Source: a virus
DNA: 28,372 nucleotides
Direction: 5' to 3' (one strand)
Virus record (IMG/VR): IMGVR_UViG_3300042478_002398
Span: 1-28,372 of that record
This document shows, in pieces, positions 14,175-21,805 of the stretch. A program made the position numbers and the translations under genes. Positions within the stretch are counted from its first letter, which is position 1; each line of letters starts with the position of its first letter. Below the pieces are notes generated by a model. It did not search any database. It saw nothing but the letters and a program-made list of their open reading frames with translations, and was not told the origin of the DNA.

Positions 14175-14426
14175 ATGATTAAGTTTGAAGAAACAAAAGA
14201 CGGATTCATCTTTAGTAAAGATGGTAAACACTTGGCTATTGGTATTTATGAACAAGGTAGCTTTCATTTGCTTCATGACGATAGGTTGCAGCATTTTTCA
14301 AACGCAATGACAGCATTTGTGCACCTGGGAGATATATACGAACCCCGTGATAACACTTATAAGATTCCAGATCGCTTGAAACCTGTTGACTTCTCAAGAA
14401 AACAAAAAGACAATCGGTTCGTCTAA
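14175..14426 (+). CDS. Small unknown protein
   Basis: I do not recognise this 83-residue protein. It is soluble, charged and mixed, with IGIYEQGSFHLLHDD near 22-36 and a basic C-terminal tail (KPVDFSRKQKDNRF). No membrane segment, Cys pair or nucleotide-binding motif is visible. GGAGG at 14165-14169 is well placed for the ATG at 14175. It is the first plus-strand gene after the divergent gap, so a plus-strand promoter should lie between 14117 and 14165, although none is obvious to me. Confidence 0.6.
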   Translation: MIKFEETKDGFIFSKDGKHLAIGIYEQGSFHLLHDDRLQHFSNAMTAFVHLGDIYEPRDNTYKIPDRLKPVDFSRKQKDNRFV

Positions 14427-14441
14427 ATGTAAGGAGTAACC

Positions 14442-14753
14442 ATGCCTATCTATTTGATTAATTCCATTTCCACCTTTGCAATGCAGCATGCTATTGAAGC
14501 CGACACGCTCGAGCATGCTCTGGATGAAATGGTTATGACTGAACATGACCGCCATTTTGACGAAGTATCACAAAAATGGCTTGGCGAACAGCTGATCGAT
14601 GCTCGTGTAATCACAAAAGAAGAGCTGATTGACCATCTCCAGAAGCTAAAAGAGAATAAAGATTATATGACTTCTCATTGGATGGGCGAGAAGCTGATTC
14701 ACAAAGTTAAGTACAACGGAAGAGAATCAAATGAAACTACAGATAGTAAGTGA
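14442..14753 (+). CDS. Small conserved phage protein of unknown function
   Basis: The 103-residue protein begins MPIYLINSISTFAMQHAIEA, followed by HALDEMV and a QKWLGEQLIDARVITKEEL region. Similar small proteins, with a strand-helix start and a later LGE segment, occur in many phage genomes as I recall, without a known role. A strong AAGGAG (14431-14436) precedes the ATG by 5 bases. Its end overlaps the metallophosphoesterase gene by 23 bases. It is predicted soluble and acidic in the middle. Confidence 0.65.
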   Translation: MPIYLINSISTFAMQHAIEADTLEHALDEMVMTEHDRHFDEVSQKWLGEQLIDARVITKEELIDHLQKLKENKDYMTSHWMGEKLIHKVKYNGRESNETTDSK

Positions 14754-15501
14754 TCTTCATCTCGAGTTTGGACCTATTGAAATTCTGAATGCTGGTGATA
14801 CAGATGTTCTGATCTTGTCTGGTGATATCTGCCTTGCGTCAGAGTTTGATAAAGGTATCCGATCATTCTTTCAAAAATGCTCAGAAGAATTTAAAGACGT
14901 GATTTATATTATGGGTAATCACGAGCACTACAGTGGTGATTTTGCTCTGTCCGCAACATTGCTTCGTGAAGGACTGGAGGAGTTCACAAACATCCACTTT
15001 ATGGAAAAAAACACTATCACCATTAAAGATTATACCTTTATTGGCGCTACACTTTGGACCGATATGAATAAAAACGATCCAAACACTCTATGGCATGTGG
15101 GCCGTATGATGAATGACTTTCGTACCGTGAGAAACGGTGATAAAGGAAAGCTGAATCCTACAGATGTCTACGAAGAGCATCTGTCAACCCTGGAATACAT
15201 TCGTAGTGTAGTTGATAAAGATCCGATGCAGAAATATGTTGTTGTGGGACATCATGCACCTTCAAAGCAATCCATCAAGCCACACTATCGTGGTGATCAT
15301 TTAGTAAATGGTGCATACTCTTCAGACTTGTCGGAGTTCATCTTGGATCGTCCGCAAATTAAATTGTGGACGCACGGCCATACTCATGACAATTTTGATT
15401 ACATGGTTGGAACCACTCGTGTACTTTGTAATCCTCGTGGATATTACAAATATGAAGAAAACGACAACTTTGACCCTAACATGGTCGTGGAGCTTGAATG
15501 A
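14731..15501 (+). CDS. Calcineurin-like metallophosphoesterase
   Basis: This 256-residue protein has all the metal-site motifs of the family in order: SDLH (residues 7-10), SGD (30-32), GNHEHY (62-67), VVGHHAPS (near 172) and HGHTHDN (near 215). A dinuclear metal centre is therefore expected, with phosphodiesterase or phosphatase activity in the cytoplasm. The substrate may be a nucleotide, a cyclic nucleotide signal or a nucleic acid end. It overlaps the genes on both sides and lies next to dCMP deaminase, so a nucleotide substrate is plausible. Breakdown of a host defence signal is another possibility, without direct support. Confidence 0.85.
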   Translation: MKLQIVSDLHLEFGPIEILNAGDTDVLILSGDICLASEFDKGIRSFFQKCSEEFKDVIYIMGNHEHYSGDFALSATLLREGLEEFTNIHFMEKNTITIKDYTFIGATLWTDMNKNDPNTLWHVGRMMNDFRTVRNGDKGKLNPTDVYEEHLSTLEYIRSVVDKDPMQKYVVVGHHAPSKQSIKPHYRGDHLVNGAYSSDLSEFILDRPQIKLWTHGHTHDNFDYMVGTTRVLCNPRGYYKYEENDNFDPNMVVELE

Positions 15502-15920
15502 ATAATTGGGACACAAGGTTTCTTGACCTTGCATTTTTTGTATCACAGTGGTCAAAGGACCCATCAACCAAGGTGGGTTCTGTGATCGTTAATGAGCATA
15601 AACAAGTGCTCAGTATGGGGTACAATGGATTCCCACGTAATGTTGAAGACTCTGTTGAAAGATACGCAGACCGACGTACTAAGTACCTTTTTGTTGCTCA
15701 CGCGGAACGTAATGCTCTTGATAATGCTTTTGTGGACGTCCGCGGAGCAACTCTTTATTCTACTCTTTGTCCTTGTAACGAGTGTGCAAAAAGCATAATT
15801 CAGAGAGGCATTAAGAAAGTTGTAACAACAGTACCTCCGCTAGAAAAGAAAGAAGCCCTCAACATGAACATAACATTTCAAATGTTCAAAGAGGCTGATG
15901 TAGAACTTGTATTTGAATGA
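15498..15920 (+). CDS. dCMP deaminase
   Basis: The 140-residue protein is a zinc-dependent deaminase of the ComEB/T4 Cd type. HAE at 68-70 supplies the zinc His and catalytic Glu, and CPCNEC at 91-96 supplies the two zinc Cys. KVGSVIVN near 25 and GYNGFPRNVED near 41-51 match substrate-binding segments of dCMP deaminase. It makes dUMP for dTMP synthesis. It is shorter than T4 Cd (193), which has an insertion carrying a second zinc site. The start overlaps the phosphoesterase stop (ATGA). A late-type promoter begins 9 bases after its stop. Confidence 0.9.
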   Translation: MNNWDTRFLDLAFFVSQWSKDPSTKVGSVIVNEHKQVLSMGYNGFPRNVEDSVERYADRRTKYLFVAHAERNALDNAFVDVRGATLYSTLCPCNECAKSIIQRGIKKVVTTVPPLEKKEALNMNITFQMFKEADVELVFE

Positions 15921-15928
15921 TGGAGTAG

Positions 15929-15936
15929 TATAAATA
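15929..15936 (+). promoter_or_regulatory. Late promoter TATAAATA
   Basis: TATAAATA followed by TATTC is an exact match to the T4 late core and a near match to its downstream extension. It lies between the dCMP deaminase stop and a terminator about 60 bases on, with no coding frame in between. Initiation would be expected near 15943-15946. It could serve a small RNA or the hsp20 gene that begins at 16053. Confidence 0.72.
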
Positions 15937-15943
15937 TATTCAT

Positions 15944-16023
15944 CTCTCGGGATGGGATCAAGCAGTGTGGGGTTAAGGCTTGTAAAATATTCCCCACACC
16001 AACGCCTTCGGGGTTGGTTTTTT
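15944..16023 (+). ncRNA. Candidate small RNA or attenuated hsp20 leader
   Basis: About 80 bases between a late promoter and a Rho-independent terminator hold no gene. The stretch has a perfect 8-base inverted repeat, GTGTGGGG at 15965-15972 and CCCCACAC at 15992-15999, with a 19-base loop. The loop contains AAGGC (15975-15979), which is complementary to GCCTT (16004-16008) in the terminator arm. The 3' arm of the first stem and the 5' arm of the terminator share two bases. This could be a stand-alone small RNA ending at the T-tract, or a leader in which alternative folding controls read-through into hsp20. Coordinates of the 5' end are estimated. Confidence 0.45.
15998..16023 (+). terminator. 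Rho-independent terminator with TTCG tetraloop
   Basis: ACCAAC and CC (15998-16006, with G16004 bulged) pair with GG and GTTGGT (16011-16018) around a TTCG loop, a very stable C(UUCG)G cap. A T-run at 16018-16023 and a further TTTT at 16025-16028 follow. It lies 30 bases before the hsp20 start. Confidence 0.8.
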
Positions 16024-16052
16024 ATTTTAACTCGCTTAATTAAGGAGCAATT

Positions 16053-16538
16053 ATGACATACATTAAAGATGTTTTTGGCCGCGATCTGTTCAAAGATTTT
16101 GACAAGTTTTATGTTGGATTCGATGAACAATTTAACAGAATGGCTAAGATGCACGATGATCTTACCAAGTCCATTCCAAACTACCCTCCATACAATATCA
16201 AAAAGACTGGTGACAACACATATGTTGTTGAGCTAGCTGTTGCTGGTTTTGCCCGTCAAGATATTGAAATTGAGCTAGCAGACAACAAGATGATCGTGCG
16301 TGGTAACACCGCTTCTGAAGAAGACGATAAGAACTTTATTTGGAAAGGCATTGCCAATCGTAACTTCACACGTACGTTTGCACTTGAAGATCAAATCGAG
16401 GTCAAGGATGCGGAAATGCTGAACGGCATGCTTCGTGTTTTCCTCGAGCGTATTATTCCTGACCACAAAAAGCCAAAGAAGGTTGAGGTTAAAGAAAAGG
16501 CTTCAACAAAATCACAATCACAACTACTTACAGAATAG
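16053..16538 (+). CDS. hsp20: Hsp20/IbpA-like small heat shock protein
   Basis: This 161-residue small chaperone has an alpha-crystallin domain from about residue 45 to 140: YPPYNIKK near 45, VELAVAGFARQDIEIEL near 59-75, IANRNFTRTFAL near 98-109, and LNGMLRVFLER near 123-133. A basic, Ser-rich tail follows. Such genes are a hallmark of marine T4-like phages and are thought to aid folding of virion proteins. The start has a strong TAAGGAG (16041-16047). It is followed by a strong terminator. The promoter at 15929 with an intervening terminator may control it. Confidence 0.92.
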   Translation: MTYIKDVFGRDLFKDFDKFYVGFDEQFNRMAKMHDDLTKSIPNYPPYNIKKTGDNTYVVELAVAGFARQDIEIELADNKMIVRGNTASEEDDKNFIWKGIANRNFTRTFALEDQIEVKDAEMLNGMLRVFLERIIPDHKKPKKVEVKEKASTKSQSQLLTE

Positions 16539-16558
16539 TCCAAAAGATTAGCTGTAAG

Positions 16559-16585
16559 GATAGCCGGCCCTGCCGGCTATCTTTG
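16559..16585 (+). terminator. Rho-independent terminator after hsp20
   Basis: GATAGCCGGC at 16559-16568 and GCCGGCTATC at 16572-16581 form a perfect 10-base stem with a CCT loop, followed by TTTG. The T-run is short, but the stem is strong. It lies 20 bases after the hsp20 stop, and the next small gene begins at 16607. Confidence 0.82.
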
Positions 16586-16606
16586 TTCACAAGACAAAGG
16601 ATAAAA

Positions 16607-16750
16607 ATGCAGACCGTTATACAAAAACTAAAAACATGGTGGACCTCTCTCCAACAATCAGAAGCTGAGCGTTATTTGTCGCACGCCGTCGACGCTGCGG
16701 ATTTAAAGGTTCGTATACAACACTTACGTGACAGGGGGATCCCAGCATGA
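16607..16750 (+). CDS. DUF3563-like micro-protein
   Basis: This 47-residue gene begins with an ATG preceded by AAAGGA (16597-16602). The product has a WW pair near 11-12, then SEAERYLSHAVDAADLKVR near 18-36, which resembles bacterial DUF3563 proteins (an AEYLAxAVDLADLExR pattern). That family has no assigned function that I know. The similarity suggests a gene shared between phage and proteobacterial hosts. It overlaps the next tiny gene as ATGA. It is predicted helical and soluble. Confidence 0.6.
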   Translation: MQTVIQKLKTWWTSLQQSEAERYLSHAVDAADLKVRIQHLRDRGIPA

Positions 16751-16845
16751 GTAAAATCAAAACATTCCTCTCATTTATACTCGACTTCTTTCATGAAGTA
16801 GGTAAACTACGTGCTAAAACAAAGGCTCGCTATAATATGCATTGA
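16747..16845 (+). CDS. Unknown 32-residue micro-protein
   Basis: A short frame starts at an ATG overlapping the stop of the DUF3563-like gene (ATGA) and encodes 32 residues: an amphipathic or hydrophobic N-terminal half (KIKTFLSFILDFFHEV) and a basic C-terminal half. Support comes from the coupled overlap and from the absence of any other use for this stretch. It could be a small membrane-binding peptide. A chance frame of this length cannot be excluded. Confidence 0.35.
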   Translation: MSKIKTFLSFILDFFHEVGKLRAKTKARYNMH

Positions 16846-16852
16846 CTAAATA
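16845..16852 (+). promoter_or_regulatory. Weak late-promoter-like element ACTAAATA
   Basis: ACTAAATA differs by one base from NATAAATA and lies 25 bases before the start at 16878, the same spacing as the two minus-strand elements. It begins at the last base of the stop codon of the preceding micro-gene. With a single mismatch in AT-rich DNA it could be chance. Confidence 0.25.
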
Positions 16853-16870
16853 GGGTATCAACCCTTTTTT
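16853..16870 (+). terminator. Possible short terminator
   Basis: GGGT and ACCC (16853-16856 and 16861-16864) pair around ATCA and are followed by six T. The stem is only 4-5 base pairs, so termination would be weak. It may end the micro-gene transcript, or it may be the 5' hairpin of the next mRNA. Confidence 0.4.
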
Positions 16871-16877
16871 AAGTGCC

Positions 16878-17612
16878 ATGCAAACATTCCAGCAATATAA
16901 CGAAAGTCTTACAAAAGCAACACTTGAGTATCATCGTGTACTGAATCCAAAGTTTTGGGACGGTAAAGAACTAGATTCTCAAGTGCGCACTAAATTGCTT
17001 CAGATAGCTCGTGTTTGGGCCAAGTTTGCAAATATTGATAACAATAATATCGTTGATATTATTCTTACTGGTGGTAATGCAAATTACAACTACACTCGTC
17101 AATCTGATCTTGATGTTCATTTGGTTATTGATTATGAGAAAGTGAGCTGCGAAGGTGAGCTTGTAATGGACTATTTCATGGCAAAAAAAGCTCTATGGGC
17201 GGCCAATCACTCCAATATAAAGGTGCTTGGCTACCCTGTCGAGCTGTTTGCAGAGGATAAGCGTGCGAAACATCCTCAAGGCCAAGGTGTATTCTCTTTG
17301 CTAAAGAACAAATGGATTCAAGAGCCTAAGTTTACCAAAATGAACTTTTCAAAGAATACGTTGTTACTGCAAAAAGTTGAATTTTATATGAAACAAATAG
17401 ACACTATGGTTAAGAGTAAGAATAGTGTTGAAGCAGCCAATGAACTAAAAGATAAGATCAGATCCATGCGTGGTGCTTCAATCCAGGCAGGTGGTGAATT
17501 CTCGTTTGAGAATTTAGTATTTAAAGAGTTGCGCAATCGTGGTTATTTGGATAAACTGTCTAATTACTTGAAGAAAAATCAAGAGCGCGAGCTGTCTTTG
17601 TTTAAAAAGTGA
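16878..17612 (+). CDS. Polymerase-beta-type nucleotidyltransferase
   Basis: The 244-residue protein has an LTGGNANYNYTRQSDLDVHL segment at 63-82. This combines the GG of the active-site loop with the D-x-D (Asp77 and Asp79) of polymerase-beta-fold nucleotidyltransferases, and a third acidic position probably lies in YPVELFAE near 120-127. The helical C-terminal half is rich in Lys. No substrate can be named; family members modify RNA ends, proteins or antibiotics. The ribosome-binding site is poor. The gene lies directly before the polymerase gene, separated by a 27-base leader with a hairpin. Confidence 0.65.
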   Translation: MQTFQQYNESLTKATLEYHRVLNPKFWDGKELDSQVRTKLLQIARVWAKFANIDNNNIVDIILTGGNANYNYTRQSDLDVHLVIDYEKVSCEGELVMDYFMAKKALWAANHSNIKVLGYPVELFAEDKRAKHPQGQGVFSLLKNKWIQEPKFTKMNFSKNTLLLQKVEFYMKQIDTMVKSKNSVEAANELKDKIRSMRGASIQAGGEFSFENLVFKELRNRGYLDKLSNYLKKNQERELSLFKK

Positions 17613-17615
17613 CTT

Positions 17616-17632
17616 GGTACCAGCGAGGTATC
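17616..17632 (+). promoter_or_regulatory. Hairpin over the gp43 ribosome-binding site (candidate translational operator)
   Basis: GGTACC (17616-17621) and GGTATC (17627-17632) can pair over six positions, one of them G-U, around an AGCGA loop. The only Shine-Dalgarno-like bases, GAGG at 17625-17628, fall in the loop and 3' arm, 11 bases before the ATG at 17640. T4 gp43 represses its own translation by binding a hairpin next to its start; this has the same layout but a different sequence. Confidence 0.4.
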
Positions 17633-17639
17633 CTTAATT

Positions 17640-20336
17640 ATGAAGTTCTACACACACGTTTTCAAAGCGTTTGATAAGATTTATGTTCGTGGATATGAAG
17701 ATGGCGTTCGTTTTCAGGACGTTGTTGAATATGACCCATATATTTTTACCGCTTCTTTGACCGGTCGTTCAGAGTATAAGACCCTAGCAGGCAGGCCCGT
17801 AGCTAAGCTCCACCTTGGGTCGATGCGCGATGCGGCTAGCTACATCAAGAACAACAAAGACGTGGCTGGTCATGAGATGTATGGTTATGGTCCCGAATCA
17901 TATCACTACCAGTACATCAACGACGCTTTCCCAGGGGAGGTTAACTATGATCCCTCGTTGATATCTGTTGTCACGTTAGACATTGAAACAGATTCTGAAG
18001 GTGGATTTCCGAACATCAAAGAAGCAGATAAAGCACTAACAGCTATTACGATTCGTAAGAATCAACAAGCTGTTACGTTTGGACTCTTTCCGTACACACC
18101 AGAACTTGATTATGTCACATACGTCGAGTGCCGTAGTGAACGAGACATGATCGAAAGATTTCTCGCACTGTGGAGGACAGAGGAATGGATGCCTGATGTT
18201 GTTACAGGCTGGAACGTTGAGTTCTTCGATATTCCCTACCTGATCAACCGTATCACGCGGCTATTTGATGAAAAGGTTGCAAAAAGATTGTCGCCTTGGA
18301 ATCTCTGGGAACAACGCCGTGATCCGAGCTCGGAAGACATGGCTGAGTACATGAATATTCCGGCTGGTATATCCGTCCTGGACTACATGCAGTTGTACAA
18401 GAAGTTCTCGTTCACGAATCAAGAGTCCTTTAAACTTGACCATATTGCTTTTGTAGAGCTTGGTGAGCGTAAGTTGGATTTCAACGAACTTGGTTTTGAG
18501 ACTCTCGATGAGTTCTACAAAGGTGATTTTCGTAACTATATTAATTACAACATTCGTGACGTTGATCTTGTATACAAGCTAGATCAGAAGATGAAGTTCT
18601 TAGAGCAGGTATATGCTATTGCATACGACGGTAAGGTTAACTTCATCGACAGCTTGACCACAGTGAGTATGTGGGATGTTATCATCCACAACTATCTGAT
18701 GGAGCGTAAGATTGTGATCCCGATAAAGAGCATTGGGAACAAACCTCGTCAGATCGAAGGTGCATATGTGAAAGACCCTCAGTGTGGAATACACGATTGG
18801 GTCGTATCATTTGACTTGAACAGTCTGTATCCACACCTGATCATGCAGTACAACATCTCACCTGAAACGATGCGTGGGCAGTTAATGCAATACGATCTCA
18901 GCGTCACATCGAAGAGTGTTGATATGTTTCTTGATGGTGAGCTAGATGTTGTGCGGGATGAGCAACAACGTAATCAGCTTCGCGAAGATATCAAAAACGC
19001 AGTCAATGGGTTTGCTCCTAATTCGTCATCATCAAAACTGACTGACTACTTTTTGAACTTTGAGACCATTCGCGAACCACTAGAGAAGCATAACCTAACT
19101 ATCGCACCGACTGGTTGTGTGTTCGACAAAACAACACGAGGATTTCTGCCTACTCTCATGGAGACCATGTACAATGATCGGTCTTTGTGGAAGAAGCGAA
19201 TGCTTGAGGCAAAGAAGGCGTATGAACAGACTCCTACACGAGAACTTTCAAACGAGATTGCAAGATGTCATAACATGCAGCTCGCTAAAAAGATTCAGCT
19301 GAATAGTGCTTATGGCGCCTTGTCGAATCAGTTCTTTCGTTGGTTTGATAACAGGCTTGCGGAATCAATTACAAAGTCTGGTCAGCTCTCTATTCGATGG
19401 ATGGAGAAGAAGATCAATGCACAGTTAAACAAGATCCTCAGGACAGATAACGAGGACTTTGTGATTGCTATTGATACGGACTCGATGTATATCAAACTTG
19501 GTAAGTTTGTTGAGAAAACATATCCCGATCGCAATAAACCAATAACCGTTACATATATCGACAAAGTGTGTGCGGAATACTTTGAGCCTTTCATTGATAA
19601 AAGCTACCAAGAGCTTGCTGATTATGTTTCTGCATATGAGCAGAAAATGAAAATGAAACGAGAGGCCATTGCTGATAAAGGTCTTTGGACGGGAAAGAAA
19701 CACTACATACTGAATGTTTATGATCTCGAGGGTGTTAGGTTTGCAGAACCTAAACTGAAAATTCAAGGTATCGAGTCTGTTCGTTCATCGACACCTGCAA
19801 CCTGTCGTGAGCATCTCAAAGCAGCATTCTCTGTTATCATGAACGAAAACGAGTCCTCTCTACAAAAGTTTATCAAAGACTATCGTAGAGTTTTCAAGAC
19901 GTTGCCTTTTGAAGATATCGCTTTTCCTCGTAGCGTAAGAGGGATGTTGAAAAGTGATCAGTTTGATAAGAAGACAAAAAAGCTCATACAGAAATCCTAT
20001 AACACAGGAACGATGAATTTCTTACTGGGCACACCGATCCACGTCAAAGGATCGTTGATGTATAACCATCTTATCCATCTCAAGAATCTTGAAACTAAGT
20101 ATATGCCTATTGGTGAAGGTGAGAAGATTAAGTTCTGTTATCTGCTTGACTCCTCACCCCTACCGACAAATGTTATCGCTGCACCAGGAAAGCTACCTAA
20201 AGAGCTTGGACTAAACAAATTCCTCGATTACGATACGCAGTTCGACAAATCATTTATGGAACCATTGCGTACAATCATGGAAGCAATTGGATGGAAGGAA
20301 GAAAATGAACAACAAAGCCTCGATCAGTTCTTTTGA
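17640..20336 (+). CDS. 43: Family B DNA polymerase (gp43)
   Basis: The protein has 898 residues, the same length as T4 gp43. Exonuclease motifs are present: LDIETDSEGG near 113-122 (Asp114, Glu116), GWNVEFFDIPYL near 190-201, and YNIRDVDLVYKL near 301-312. Polymerase motif A, SFDLNSLYPHL, lies near 388-398; motif B, LNSAYGALSNQFFRW, near 557-571; and motif C, IAIDTDSMYI, near 609-618. The usual Gly before DTDS is Ile. The C-terminus, QQSLDQFF, is a clamp-binding peptide for gp45. The frame is continuous with no intron or intein. A hairpin precedes the start, and the end overlaps the next gene by 32 bases. Confidence 0.98.
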   Translation: MKFYTHVFKAFDKIYVRGYEDGVRFQDVVEYDPYIFTASLTGRSEYKTLAGRPVAKLHLGSMRDAASYIKNNKDVAGHEMYGYGPESYHYQYINDAFPGEVNYDPSLISVVTLDIETDSEGGFPNIKEADKALTAITIRKNQQAVTFGLFPYTPELDYVTYVECRSERDMIERFLALWRTEEWMPDVVTGWNVEFFDIPYLINRITRLFDEKVAKRLSPWNLWEQRRDPSSEDMAEYMNIPAGISVLDYMQLYKKFSFTNQESFKLDHIAFVELGERKLDFNELGFETLDEFYKGDFRNYINYNIRDVDLVYKLDQKMKFLEQVYAIAYDGKVNFIDSLTTVSMWDVIIHNYLMERKIVIPIKSIGNKPRQIEGAYVKDPQCGIHDWVVSFDLNSLYPHLIMQYNISPETMRGQLMQYDLSVTSKSVDMFLDGELDVVRDEQQRNQLREDIKNAVNGFAPNSSSSKLTDYFLNFETIREPLEKHNLTIAPTGCVFDKTTRGFLPTLMETMYNDRSLWKKRMLEAKKAYEQTPTRELSNEIARCHNMQLAKKIQLNSAYGALSNQFFRWFDNRLAESITKSGQLSIRWMEKKINAQLNKILRTDNEDFVIAIDTDSMYIKLGKFVEKTYPDRNKPITVTYIDKVCAEYFEPFIDKSYQELADYVSAYEQKMKMKREAIADKGLWTGKKHYILNVYDLEGVRFAEPKLKIQGIESVRSSTPATCREHLKAAFSVIMNENESSLQKFIKDYRRVFKTLPFEDIAFPRSVRGMLKSDQFDKKTKKLIQKSYNTGTMNFLLGTPIHVKGSLMYNHLIHLKNLETKYMPIGEGEKIKFCYLLDSSPLPTNVIAAPGKLPKELGLNKFLDYDTQFDKSFMEPLRTIMEAIGWKEENEQQSLDQFF

Positions 20337-20595
20337 TGATGATTTTGGTTTTACCTTTGCTGATGAAAGTACAATTAGACAAGATCACTTAATCGAAGCT
20401 GCTGCTGATCTTAACAATGAGTTGACTGACAAAATACAACAGATGTATGATGCGATAATCCCTCTGTTAAAAAACTTAAATAAGAATCCTGAACAAGATA
20501 TTATTAAGTGGCCTAACAGGCAAGAAAAGATTGCTCAGTTTAAAATGAAACTAGATCAAATAGGTGGAGATTATATTAAGGTGAAAAAACTATGA
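20305..20595 (+). CDS. Small conserved protein downstream of gp43
   Basis: The 96-residue protein has an acidic, Phe-rich start (SSFDDDFGFTFADE near 8-21). It is followed by a helical region with YDAIIPLLKNLNKNPEQDI and IKWPNRQEKIAQFKMKLDQI. I recall similar proteins at this place in other marine T4-like phages, with no known function. AAGGAAG (20295-20301) supports the ATG at 20305, inside the gp43 end; a TTG at 20287 is a poorer choice. The acidic, aromatic N-terminus could bind a replication protein, but that is inference. Confidence 0.7.
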   Translation: MNNKASISSFDDDFGFTFADESTIRQDHLIEAAADLNNELTDKIQQMYDAIIPLLKNLNKNPEQDIIKWPNRQEKIAQFKMKLDQIGGDYIKVKKL

Positions 20596-20777
20596 ATGAT
20601 TTTGAAGTGCATCAACGAGGAACGGCTGAGGAGCTACGTCGTTCACGTGACCTAGCTAATACTATCGAGCAGCTCATTGTTCAATATGGGGAAGGTATTG
20701 TTCCACATACTATCCTTCAAAAATATAAAGAGCTTAGACAAATATATGCAAGACATATCGCAAGCGAGGAGTGTTAA
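20592..20777 (+). CDS. Small unknown protein upstream of uvsX
   Basis: This 61-residue helical protein contains RGTAEELRRSRDLANTIEQL near 9-28 and ends with a Cys. It overlaps the previous stop (ATGA) and the uvsX start (TAATG), so it is translated as part of the replication operon. Similar small proteins appear in other phages, as I recall, without a function. No DNA-binding motif is certain. Confidence 0.65.
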   Translation: MNDFEVHQRGTAEELRRSRDLANTIEQLIVQYGEGIVPHTILQKYKELRQIYARHIASEEC

Positions 20778-21805
20778 TGAGTGAATTTTTACGTGATCTG
20801 ATTAAGGAACTTAAAGATGAAGACACTTCTTTGGCCTCTGACGGCTCTGGTAGTGCTGAGTTTGGGGGTTTTATTGATACTGGTAGCTACATTCTCAACG
20901 CTGTTCTCTCGGGTAGCCTCTATGGTGGCGTACCTGATAATAAAGTTACTGCATTTGCAGGCGAGTCCGCTACTGGTAAGACTTACTTCGTTCTTGGGGT
21001 CGTCAGGAGTTTCCTCGACAAACATCCCAAAGGAGCAGTCGTCTACTACGACACAGAAGCAGCCGTAACAAAGCATATGATGGAGGAGCGTGGTATTGAC
21101 ACGTCTCGTGTTATCATTGCTGAGCCTGATACCATTCAGAAGTTTAAAACCCATGCATTGAAATTGCTCGATGCATACGAACAAAAAGAAGAAGCATCAC
21201 GTCCACCGATGATGTTTGTGTTGGATAGCTTGGGAATGCTTTCTACTTCCAAAGAGATGGAAGATAGTCTCGAAGGTAAAGATACCAGAGACATGACTAA
21301 AGCACAGATTATTAAAGCAGCTTTTAGAGTGTTGACTCTTAAACTAGCGAAGGTGAGAATCCCTCTGCTTGTAACTAATCACGTCTATGAACTCGTCGGT
21401 TCATACGTGCCAACAAAGGAGCTCGGTGGTGGAACAGGACTTAAATATGCGGCTAGCACTATTGCTATGCTCTCCAAACGTAAGGAAAAAGATGGCACTG
21501 ACGTCGTCGGAAACATTGTCAAGATCAAAATGTACAAATCCCGACTTTCAAAAGAAAACAGTCAAGCAGAAGTGTTACTTACTTACGCCAAAGGACTTGA
21601 CAGGTACTACGGTCTCCTTGAGCTAGCAGAGAAGTACGGAGTATTTAAAAAGGTGTCTACACGATATCAACTACCAGACGGTACGAGTGCCTTTGGTAAA
21701 AATATTAATGAAGACCCAGAAAAATATTATACTGATGAAGTGATGAAGCTGCTGGAAGCAGCAGCACAACAAGAATTTAAATATGGAGTGAATACAAATG
21801 AGTGA
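20777..21805 (+). CDS. uvsX: UvsX/RecA-like recombinase
   Basis: The 342-residue protein has Walker A GESATGKT at 62-69, Walker B MMFVLDSLGM near 145-154, and GLKYAAS near 218-224, typical of RecA-fold recombinases. UvsX drives strand invasion for recombination-dependent replication and repair. The length is near T4 UvsX (391) but shorter at the C-terminus. GAGGAG at 20767-20772 is 4 bases before the ATG at 20777; a GTG at 20771 is unlikely. The end overlaps the oxygenase gene by 8 bases. Confidence 0.95.
   Translation: MSEFLRDLIKELKDEDTSLASDGSGSAEFGGFIDTGSYILNAVLSGSLYGGVPDNKVTAFAGESATGKTYFVLGVVRSFLDKHPKGAVVYYDTEAAVTKHMMEERGIDTSRVIIAEPDTIQKFKTHALKLLDAYEQKEEASRPPMMFVLDSLGMLSTSKEMEDSLEGKDTRDMTKAQIIKAAFRVLTLKLAKVRIPLLVTNHVYELVGSYVPTKELGGGTGLKYAASTIAMLSKRKEKDGTDVVGNIVKIKMYKSRLSKENSQAEVLLTYAKGLDRYYGLLELAEKYGVFKKVSTRYQLPDGTSAFGKNINEDPEKYYTDEVMKLLEAAAQQEFKYGVNTNE

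Noticed and set aside
15944-16023. tRNA gene
   Set aside because: The length is close to a tRNA, but no cloverleaf, T-loop GTTC or CCA-ready acceptor stem can be drawn; the 3' end is a terminator.
19425-19766. 113-codon minus-strand frame
   Set aside because: It lies wholly inside gp43 with no ribosome-binding site or recognisable motif.
17640-20336. Possible intron or intein in the polymerase gene
   Set aside because: The frame is continuous and exactly T4-like in length, with all motifs at expected spacing.
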